From positions 1 through 5,380 of the forward strand of contig SXOW01000157.1 of the NCBI GenBank assembly GCA_005778315.1: a DNA stretch of 5,380 nucleotides, in the 5' to 3' direction. The notes beneath the pieces are model-generated. The model was not told the origin of the DNA. It ran no database searches and worked only from the letters and a program-made list of their open reading frames with translations. Of this stretch, positions 1-4,762 are shown one piece after another. The DNA comes from Acidobacteriota bacterium (GTDB lineage: Bacteria > Acidobacteriota > Vicinamibacteria > Vicinamibacterales > UBA8438). Position 1 is the first letter of the stretch. The number at the start of each line of letters is the position of its first letter. Both the position numbers and the translations under genes were made by a program.

Positions 1-678
1 CATCGCTTGAGTCCCGTCATCGAGGAGATCCTCTATCCGGCGATGGAAGACCACGAGCTCGATATCGTGATTGGGCAGGGTCCGGGCGCGCGATCGGTCA
101 AAGTCCCGTTGCAGCCATTCACGTTGATTGGGGCCACCACCCGCGCCGGTCTCCTCACCGCACCGCTGCGGGCGCGCTTCGGCATCGTGCATCGCTTGGA
201 GTACTACCGGACCATCGACCTGCAGGAGATCGTTCGGCGGTCCGCTGGGATTTTCGACGTGCCGATTGATCATGACGCGACCGAGGAGATCGCCCGTCGC
301 TCCCGCGGGACACCGCGCGTGGCCAACCGGCTGCTGCGTCGTGTTCGCGACTACGCGCAGGTGCGGGCCGATGGCACGATCACACACGAGGTGTGCCTGA
401 AGGCGCTGGAGCTGCTCGAAATAGACCCGAACGGCTTTGACGCGGCGGATCGCCGGCTCTTACGCACCATCATCGACAAGTTCGGGGGCGGACCCGTCGG
501 ACTGAATAGCGTGGCGGCCGCCATCGGCGAAGAGAAAGAGGCGATCGAGGACATCTACGAGCCGTTCCTGATCCAAGCGGGATTCCTCGACCGAACACAC
601 CGTGGCCGAGTGGCGACGCCACGCGCCTACGATTACTTTGGCTTGACGCTGCCGGACCGGGAACGCCGACTCTGGTAG
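1..678 (+). CDS. ruvB: Holliday junction branch migration helicase RuvB, C-terminal part (5' end outside window)
   Basis: RuvB is the cytoplasmic AAA+ motor that, with RuvA, drives branch migration of Holliday junctions in recombination and repair. The window opens in frame at HRLSPVIEE, which corresponds to the end of the RuvB Walker B motif (DEIHRLSP), so the Walker A part lies to the left. About 225 residues of the usual 330-350 are present. Visible in order (fragment numbering): LYPAMED near 11-17, the sensor I segment IGATTR near 43-48, LRARFGIV near 56-63 holding the expected arginine finger, the sensor II region RGTPRVANRLLRRVRDYA near 102-119, and the C-terminal winged-helix domain from about 142 with KFGGGPVGL, AAAIGEEKEAIEDIYEP and GFLDRTHRGRVAT. 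The tail after the winged helix is short and Arg-rich and ends at TAG. No frameshift is seen. The TTG at position 7 is an internal codon, not a start. fabH follows closely, so co-transcription is plausible. Confidence 0.97.
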   Translation, partial: HRLSPVIEEILYPAMEDHELDIVIGQGPGARSVKVPLQPFTLIGATTRAGLLTAPLRARFGIVHRLEYYRTIDLQEIVRRSAGIFDVPIDHDATEEIARRSRGTPRVANRLLRRVRDYAQVRADGTITHEVCLKALELLEIDPNGFDAADRRLLRTIIDKFGGGPVGLNSVAAAIGEEKEAIEDIYEPFLIQAGFLDRTHRGRVATPRAYDYFGLTLPDRERRLW

Positions 679-739
679 TTGGGTGCCCGGAGGCGGCCGG
701 TGGGGTTGGAACAACGGCTGGAAGGACACGACGGACGAG

Positions 740-1768
740 ATGAACGACACGATACGCGCCGGTGATCCAGGTCGGGTGCTCAGAGCTGTGCAGGTCTCTT
801 CGTTGGGGACCTATGTGCCTCCGCGGGTGCTGACCAACAGCCAGCTCGAGCAGATGGTCGACACCTCGAACGAGTGGATTCTGAAACGCACCGGTATCCG
901 CGAGCGCCACATCGCCGAAGCCGACGTAGCGACGTCTGACCTGGCGGTCGAGGCGGCGCGCCGCGCCATTGATGGGGCGGGCGTGACGGCGCGTGATATC
1001 GGGTTCCTCGTGGTGGGGACCACCACTCCCGATACGTTCTTCCCCAGTACCGCCTGCTTGGTCCAAGACCGGATCGGCGCCACCCACGCGTGGGGGTTCG
1101 ACCTCGGTGCCGCCTGTTCAGGGTTCACCTATGCCGTGACCACGGCCATGCAGATGGTGGCCACTGGAGCGCATGAGCACGCGCTGGCCATTGGGGCCGA
1201 CGTCATGTCGCGGATCATTGACTACCAGGACCGTACGACATGTGTGATCTTCGGTGACGGGGCCGGCGCCGTCGTCGTGTCACCCGCCGTGGATCCAGAG
1301 CTTCGTATTCTTGATTTCGCCCATGAGGTTGATGGCAGCGGCGGCCCGGCGCTCCGCATGCCAGCCGGTGGCAGTCGGCTCCCCGCGAGCCACGAGACCG
1401 TCGACCAACGACTGCACTACGTCCATCAGGATGGTGCGGCCGTGTTCAAGTTCGCCGTCCGAAAGACGAGCGAGATCTGTCGTCGGATTCTGGATCGCAA
1501 CGGGCTGCGCGCCGCCGATGTCGACCTCTTCGTGTCGCACCAAGCCAACCGGCGGATCATCATGGCGGCGGCAGGCCAGCTCGATCTGCCGGAAGAGAAA
1601 GTGGTCATCAATATCGACCGTTTTGGCAATACCACCGGCGCGACCATTCCCCTGGCGTTGGCAGACGCTCTGGCCGACGAACGGCTGAAGAAGGGCGATC
1701 TCGTGCTGTTGGCCTCAGTCGGGGCGGGGTTCACCGTCGGCGCGATGCTGGTGCGCTGGGCGTACTAG
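740..1768 (+). CDS. fabH: 3-oxoacyl-[acyl-carrier-protein] synthase III (FabH)
   Basis: FabH condenses an acyl-CoA, classically acetyl-CoA, with malonyl-ACP to start type II fatty-acid synthesis in the cytoplasm. From the ATG at 740 the protein has 342 residues, slightly longer than the usual 315-335. The thiolase-fold catalytic triad is complete: Cys126 in LGAACSGF, His267 in SHQANRRI and Asn297 in FGNTTGA. Other family signatures are MVDTSNEWILKRTGIRERHIAE near 39-60, the glycine-rich IFGDGAGAVVV near 170-180 and the C-terminal GAGFTVGAMLVRW. The start is uncertain. The frame is open from a GTG at 683, only 4 bases after the ruvB stop, but that adds 19 residues (MPGGGRWGWNNGWKDTTDE) unlike FabH. 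GTG codons at 776 or 788 would fit the shortest homologues. I chose 740 as the only ATG near the expected start; GAAGGA at 721-726 lies 13 bases upstream, further than ideal. Substrate chain type cannot be read from the sequence. Confidence 0.95.
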   Translation: MNDTIRAGDPGRVLRAVQVSSLGTYVPPRVLTNSQLEQMVDTSNEWILKRTGIRERHIAEADVATSDLAVEAARRAIDGAGVTARDIGFLVVGTTTPDTFFPSTACLVQDRIGATHAWGFDLGAACSGFTYAVTTAMQMVATGAHEHALAIGADVMSRIIDYQDRTTCVIFGDGAGAVVVSPAVDPELRILDFAHEVDGSGGPALRMPAGGSRLPASHETVDQRLHYVHQDGAAVFKFAVRKTSEICRRILDRNGLRAADVDLFVSHQANRRIIMAAAGQLDLPEEKVVINIDRFGNTTGATIPLALADALADERLKKGDLVLLASVGAGFTVGAMLVRWAY

Positions 1769-1884
1769 TCCCCGCGATGGCAGGCCTGAAGGCCTGCGCC
1801 ACGACTGGTGGCCACCAATGTGGGGACGGCTCTAGCCGTACGATTGCACGAAACACGATGCCGGTCTTGCCGTGCGATTCCCCG
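1769..1884. other. fabH-queA spacer with palindromic sequences, no convincing gene
   Basis: This 116-base gap is open in the queA frame from an ATG at 1777, but that reading begins inside a palindromic repeat and gives MAGLKACATTGGHQ, which has no counterpart in QueA, so I treat it as non-coding. It holds the inverted repeat at 1780-1797, a 12-base perfect palindrome TGGTGGCCACCA at 1806-1817, and an 11-base direct repeat with one mismatch (GCCGTACGATT at 1835-1845, GCCGTGCGATT at 1869-1879). I see no T-tract terminator and no clear promoter. Confidence 0.6.
1777..1806. repeat. Palindromic intergenic repeat of the GCAGGCCT/AGGCCTGC type
   Basis: Two perfect 8-base arms, GCAGGCCT at 1780-1787 and AGGCCTGC at 1790-1797, are separated by GA. 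On the - strand the element translates as VAQAFRPA in one frame; on the + strand as AGLKACA. From memory these strings recur as false N- or C-terminal extensions of predicted proteins in Acidobacteriota genomes, which points to a dispersed element. Only one copy is in this window, so the repeat status rests on recall. The element begins 8 bases after the fabH stop, could form a short hairpin in RNA, and has no U-tract after it. Confidence 0.55.
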
Positions 1885-2931
1885 ATGCTCGTTTCAGACT
1901 TCGATTTCGACCTGCCAGCGGAGCGGATCGCGCAGACGCCGACTGAGGACCGCGAGTCGGCGCGGCTGCTGTTGGTACACCGGGAGACTGAGGCGTGTGC
2001 CGACTGGCGAATCGCCGATCTTCCTGATCTTCTCGAACCGCACGATCTCCTCGTCATCAACGAGACCCGGGTCTTCCCGGCCCGGCTCCTGGGGCACCGA
2101 GTGCCAACCGGGGGTGCGGTCGAGTGCCTGCTGCTGACCCAGCTCGGCGACTCGCGCTGGGATGCGCTGATGCATCCGGGCCAGAAACTTCGGGTGGGTG
2201 CGCGAGTGCTCTTCGAGCACGAGGGTCGCCGACTGCACGGCGAAGTGGTCGCGCGGGGGACCTTTGGCCGGCGGACGATCCGCCTGTGGGTCGAGGGCGA
2301 CGAGACCGTTGACGACCTGGTCGATGTACTCGGTCACGTGCCATTGCCGCCCTATATACGTCGGTCTGATCTTCCCGTGGATCGGGAGCGATATCAGACC
2401 GTGTACGCGTCCGTGCGGGGCTCAGTGGCGGCGCCGACAGCGGGCCTGCATCTGACCGACGCGCTCCTCCAGCGATGTGCGGACCGAGGCATCGAGGTCG
2501 CCCGTGTGACGCTGCATGTCGGGTATGGCACGTTCAAGCCGATTCGCGTTGAGCGTGTCGAGGAACATCGCGTCGATCCGGAGTCGTATGACGTCCGGCC
2601 GGAGACGGCCACTGCGGTCAATCGCGCACTCGACAGCGGTAGGCGGGTGGTCGCGGTTGGGACCACCACAACCCGGGCTTTGGAAACGGCAGTTCGGGTT
2701 GGGGGCGGTCGACTGCAACCAGGTGCCGGCGTCAGCGATTTGTTCCTCTACCCTGGCGTGCCGTTTCAGGCGGTCGGGGGGCTCTTGACCAACTTCCATT
2801 TGCCGCGTTCATCGCTGCTCATGCTCGTGAGCGCGCTTGGTGGGCGGGGGCGTGTGCTCGGCGCGTATGCCCAGGCGGTGCAGCGAGGGTATCGGTTCTA
2901 CAGCTATGGCGACGCCATGCTGCTCCTGTGA
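1885..2931 (+). CDS. queA: S-adenosylmethionine:tRNA ribosyltransferase-isomerase (QueA)
   Basis: QueA transfers and isomerises the ribosyl moiety of S-adenosylmethionine onto 7-aminomethyl-7-deazaguanine at position 34 of tRNAs with GUN anticodons, giving epoxyqueuosine, the next-to-last step of queuosine synthesis. From the ATG at 1885 the product has 348 residues, close to E. coli QueA (356). The N-terminus MLVSDFDFDLPAERIAQTP aligns with the family start. Further signatures are INETRVFPARL near 58-68, GHVPLPPYIRR near 150-160, YQTVYA near 170, APTAGLHLT near 183-191, TLHVGYGTFKP near 209-219, VGTTTTRALE near 258-267, LTNFHLPRSSLLMLVSAL near 301-318 and the C-terminal FYSYGDAMLLL. The frame stays open back to 1777 through a repeat, and an ATG at 1858 adds only 9 residues. 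No clear Shine-Dalgarno precedes any candidate, so the start rests on homology. The protein ends right after the SYGDAM motif, without the short tail of E. coli QueA. tgt, a frequent neighbour, is not next to it. Confidence 0.96.
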   Translation: MLVSDFDFDLPAERIAQTPTEDRESARLLLVHRETEACADWRIADLPDLLEPHDLLVINETRVFPARLLGHRVPTGGAVECLLLTQLGDSRWDALMHPGQKLRVGARVLFEHEGRRLHGEVVARGTFGRRTIRLWVEGDETVDDLVDVLGHVPLPPYIRRSDLPVDRERYQTVYASVRGSVAAPTAGLHLTDALLQRCADRGIEVARVTLHVGYGTFKPIRVERVEEHRVDPESYDVRPETATAVNRALDSGRRVVAVGTTTTRALETAVRVGGGRLQPGAGVSDLFLYPGVPFQAVGGLLTNFHLPRSSLLMLVSALGGRGRVLGAYAQAVQRGYRFYSYGDAMLLL

Positions 2932-2945
2932 GGTGATTCCCACCT
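2931..2945 (+). other. Small hairpin at the queA stop codon
   Basis: AGGTG at 2931-2935 pairs perfectly with CACCT at 2941-2945 around a 5-base loop, starting on the last base of the queA stop codon. It is too short and lacks a following T-run, so it is not a convincing intrinsic terminator. It may be chance. Confidence 0.25.
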
Positions 2946-2967
2946 GTCTGATTCGAAGCCTCAGAGT

Positions 2968-2976
2968 TGATACAAT
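2968..2976 (+). promoter_or_regulatory. Putative extended -10 promoter for the tRNA (and possibly tilS-ftsH)
   Basis: TGATACAAT matches the extended -10 form TGnTATAAT with a five-of-six hexamer (TACAAT at 2971-2976). It lies in a locally AT-richer stretch between queA and the tRNA. The -35 region is weak: CTGATT at 2948-2953, with 17-base spacing, matches TTGACA at three positions, which an extended -10 can tolerate. Transcription would begin near 2982-2984 and give a leader of about 85 bases before the mature tRNA. No start site has been measured, and vegetative sigma-factor preferences of this phylum are assumed. Confidence 0.5.
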
Positions 2977-3005
2977 GGCTCGGTGTCCGTCGTTCGGCGG
3001 CGCCG

Positions 3006-3031
3006 GGGCCGTTGCTCGACCGCAGCGGTTC
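3006..3031 (+). other. Hairpin 1 in the tRNA leader
   Basis: CCGTTGC at 3009-3015 pairs with GCAGCGG at 3022-3028 (one G-U pair) across the 6-base loop TCGACC. Two further G-U pairs and a G-C pair extend the stem to 3006-3031, giving about 10 pairs. It falls within the predicted leader transcript upstream of the tRNA. I cannot assign a function; it could shape precursor processing or simply reflect high GC. Confidence 0.35.
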
Positions 3032-3036
3032 GGCAG

Positions 3037-3055
3037 GCGTTTCTTGTGGAAACGC
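3037..3055 (+). other. Hairpin 2 in the tRNA leader, 11 bases before the tRNA
   Basis: GCGTTTC at 3037-3043 and GAAACGC at 3049-3055 form a perfect 7-pair stem with the 5-base loop TTGTG. The stem ends 11 bases before the mature tRNA 5' end. There is no T-run, so it is not a terminator. It may influence 5' processing of the precursor by RNase P or another RNase, which is inference only. Confidence 0.4.
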
Positions 3056-3066
3056 ACCGCTACTAC

Positions 3067-3143
3067 GCCGGTGTAGCTCAGCTGGTTAGAGCACGCGGCT
3101 CATATCCGCGTTGTCCGGGGTTCAAGTCCCTGCACCGGCACCA
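3067..3143 (+). tRNA. tRNA with anticodon CAT (elongator tRNA-Met or tRNA-Ile2), CCA encoded
   Basis: A full 77-base cloverleaf folds by eye. The acceptor stem GCCGGTG (3067-3073) pairs with CACCGGC (3133-3139). The D stem GCTC/GAGC spans 3076-3092 with a 9-base loop. The anticodon stem CGCGG/CCGCG (3094-3098 and 3106-3110) carries the loop CTCATAT, so the anticodon is CAT at 3101-3103. The variable loop is TTGTC. The T stem CGGGG/CCCTG has one G-U pair and the loop TTCAAGT. Discriminator A73 is followed by encoded CCA. It is not an initiator: the first pair is a normal G-C and the three G-C pairs below the anticodon loop are not the GGG/CCC form. Elongator Met and lysidine-dependent Ile2 share this anticodon. 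U12-A23, C29-G41 and A73 match known E. coli isoleucine identity elements, but G4-C69 (rather than C4-G69) and U38 (rather than A38) do not, so identity is left open. An automatic caller would probably label it tRNA-Met. Confidence 0.93.
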
Positions 3144-3325
3144 TTACCTCACCGCGGGCGTGATCGGGGTCCGTACGCACCACCGACCACGACCCGCTGG
3201 TGTCTCACTCTTCAAGCGTGCGCCAGGCTTGATGCAGCGGGACCGTCGAGTGTGACGGCGTCATGCCGCCGCTATACGGTTCCATTTGGGGCGCCGCTGT
3301 GTGCGCCGTGCCCCTCGTGTTTCCA
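3144..3325. other. tRNA-tilS spacer, no convincing gene
   Basis: These 182 bases contain a long imperfect hairpin at 3150-3202 and a short inverted repeat TGACG-G-CGTCA at 3253-3263. A weak promoter-like pair, GTGACG at 3252-3257 and TATACG at 3273-3278 with 15-base spacing, matches consensus at four of six positions each and is not convincing. The tilS frame is open from an ATG at 3263, but the added residues MPPLYGSIWGAAVCAVPLVF do not resemble the TilS N-terminus. Confidence 0.55.
3150..3202 (+). repeat. Long imperfect inverted repeat (hairpin) just after the tRNA
   Basis: Four 4-base blocks pair in order: CACC (3150-3153) with GGTG (3199-3202), CGGG (3155-3158) with CCCG (3193-3196), CGTG (3159-3162) with CACG (3188-3191), and TCGG (3164-3167) with CCGA (3183-3186). 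Only one- or two-base interruptions separate the blocks. The 15-base apical part contains the palindrome CGTACG and can add a GGT/ACC pairing. The structure begins 6 bases after the tRNA CCA. The following TGTCTCACTCTTC is only mildly T-rich, so it is at best an atypical terminator. Partial attenuation before tilS, a 3' processing signal or a dispersed repeat are alternatives. Confidence 0.5.
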
Positions 3326-4762
3326 ATGGACGCACTAGCCACCCGCGTGCTCGCCTTCGTCAGCCGCAACGCCCTGATCCCGGGTGGGGCCCGGGTGCTG
3401 GTGGCGGTGTCAGGTGGTGGCGATTCGGTCGCGCTGTGGTACCTACTCGCCGGTCTGGCGCAGCGGGGCCGGTTCGACGTGGTCGGCTTGGCGCACCTCG
3501 ATCATCGACTCCGCGGAGCGGCTTCGGACGCTGACGCGTCCTTCTGCGAGGCGCTGGCGACGCGTTCTGGCTTGCCCAGCATCGTCGAGTCCATGGATGT
3601 TGCGGCACTGGCTCAGGCTCGACACATTTCCGTGGAGCACGCGGGGCACTGGGCGAGGCACGACTTTCTCGACCGAGCCGCCGACCGGCTTGGGGCCACC
3701 CACGTCGCGCTCGGTCATACGCTCGACGACCAGGCAGAAACGTATCTTCTACGCTTGCTGAGAGGCGCGGGTGCGGCCGGGTTGTCCGCGATGCGGCCCA
3801 GCTTGGGACGTGTGGCCCGTCCGTTGTTGTCGACGCGCCGGTGCGAGTTGCGGGAGTACCTGGCGGCCCGAGGGCTCGCATTTCGAGAAGACCCGTCGAA
3901 TTCCGACGAACGGGTGTCCCGCAATCGGGTGCGGCATGATCTCTTGCCACATCTGGGCCGCTACGCGCCGCGGGTCGTCGAAACCCTGGCGCGCGAGGCG
4001 GAGATCGCCCGTGCTGACGACGACTGGCTCGACCGGGCCGCAAACGAGTTGCGCGCGACACTCGTCAAATCAACTGAGCGGGGGATTGAGCTGGATGCCC
4101 CTCGTCTGTCCGCGCTACATCCTGCGCTGGCGCGGCGCGTGGTGCGGCTGGTACTCGCTGATACGTCCGACCGAGCCAGCGGGTTCGATCATGTCGAGCG
4201 GGTGCGTGCCCTGGCCGCTGGGTCCGTCACACCTGTTGACCTGCCTGGATGCCGCGCGGAGCGCCGTGGCGACTGGATTCAGCTGGTACCGCGCGCTGGT
4301 CGCGAGCCCCTGTCCGACGAGGAGGTGGAGCCGTTCGACCACCAGCTCGACGTACCGGGCGAGGTGGCGTTGCCAGAGGCTGGGGTCGCGCTGCGCGCCG
4401 CGTGGGATCAGGTTGATTCACCGGCCGGCCCGCACGCGGCGATGGTGACTGACGCGGCTGAGGCCAGATGCGCGCTGGCGGTGTCGGTACACGTTGAGAG
4501 TCGTCCGCTCCGTGTCCGGAACTGGCGGCCGGGCGACTGGTTTCGCCCCGCCGGGCTTCAGGGGCATCGGAAGAAGCTGCAGGACCTGTTCGTGGACAGG
4601 AAAGTCGAGCGTCGGGCTCGCCGTCGCGTACCAGTCGTGCTTGATGCCCGCGACCGGGTGATTTGGGTCGTTGGACACGGTGTCGGCGAGGAGTTTCGGG
4701 CCCCGGAAGCTCCAACAGACATGATAATGTTGACGGTCAGACCTTTGGGGGACAAGTTGTGA
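3326..4762 (+). CDS. tilS: tRNA(Ile)-lysidine synthetase (TilS)
   Basis: TilS uses ATP and lysine to convert C34 of the CAU-anticodon tRNA-Ile2 to lysidine, switching it from AUG/Met to AUA/Ile; it is normally essential. From the ATG at 3326 it has 478 residues, similar to the longer Bacillus-type TilS (about 470). The N-terminal PP-loop ATPase has SGGGDS at 29-34, LAHLDHRLRG near 55-64, GHTLDDQAET at 130-139 with LLRLLRGAGAAGL after it, and EDPSNSDERVSRNRVRHDLLP at 188-208. A less conserved middle domain follows. The C-terminal TilS domain has NWRPGDWFRPAGLQG from 399, KKLQDLFVDRKV at 416-427 and IWVVGHGVGEEFR near 446-458. The frame extends upstream to an ATG at 3263 (21 more residues); neither start has a clear Shine-Dalgarno, and 3326 fits the family better. 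The stop overlaps the ftsH start. The CAT tRNA upstream could be its substrate. Confidence 0.96.
   Translation: MDALATRVLAFVSRNALIPGGARVLVAVSGGGDSVALWYLLAGLAQRGRFDVVGLAHLDHRLRGAASDADASFCEALATRSGLPSIVESMDVAALAQARHISVEHAGHWARHDFLDRAADRLGATHVALGHTLDDQAETYLLRLLRGAGAAGLSAMRPSLGRVARPLLSTRRCELREYLAARGLAFREDPSNSDERVSRNRVRHDLLPHLGRYAPRVVETLAREAEIARADDDWLDRAANELRATLVKSTERGIELDAPRLSALHPALARRVVRLVLADTSDRASGFDHVERVRALAAGSVTPVDLPGCRAERRGDWIQLVPRAGREPLSDEEVEPFDHQLDVPGEVALPEAGVALRAAWDQVDSPAGPHAAMVTDAAEARCALAVSVHVESRPLRVRNWRPGDWFRPAGLQGHRKKLQDLFVDRKVERRARRRVPVVLDARDRVIWVVGHGVGEEFRAPEAPTDMIMLTVRPLGDKL
4722..4730 (+). promoter_or_regulatory. Weak candidate -10 element for ftsH inside the 3' end of tilS
   Basis: An AT-rich patch in GC-rich coding sequence contains GATAAT at 4723-4728 (five of six to TATAAT), about 30 bases before the ftsH start. 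In a shifted register TGATAATGT resembles an extended -10. I find no acceptable -35 at 16-18 bases upstream. It could give ftsH independent transcription, but coding constraint on the residues DMIML may explain it. Confidence 0.2.

Noticed and set aside
470..1087. Long - strand open frame of about 205 codons across the end of ruvB and start of fabH
   Set aside because: It is antisense to two well-supported genes, its product is low-complexity Arg/Pro/Gly-rich as expected from GC-rich antisense sequence, and it matches no family I recognise.
1777..1884. A 36-residue N-terminal extension of QueA
   Set aside because: It starts inside a palindromic repeat and is unrelated to the QueA family, whose N-terminus matches MLVSDFDFDLP from 1885.
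2931..2945. Intrinsic terminator for queA
   Set aside because: The stem is only 5 pairs and no run of T follows.
2983..3255. Open frame of about 90 codons running through the tRNA gene
   Set aside because: It covers the full tRNA and its hairpins, so the open frame is a by-product of structured RNA sequence and few stops at high GC.
3252..3278. A dedicated tilS promoter (GTGACG / TATACG)
   Set aside because: Both hexamers match at four of six positions and the spacing of 15 is short; this level of match is expected by chance.
3263..3325. A hydrophobic N-terminal extension of TilS resembling a signal peptide
   Set aside because: TilS is cytoplasmic and the family begins near residue 22 of this reading; the apparent hydrophobic stretch is likely spacer read in frame.
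3360..4061. - strand open frame of about 233 codons antisense to tilS
   Set aside because: The product is dominated by Arg, Pro and Ala, typical of a GC-rich shadow frame, and the opposite strand encodes a clear TilS.
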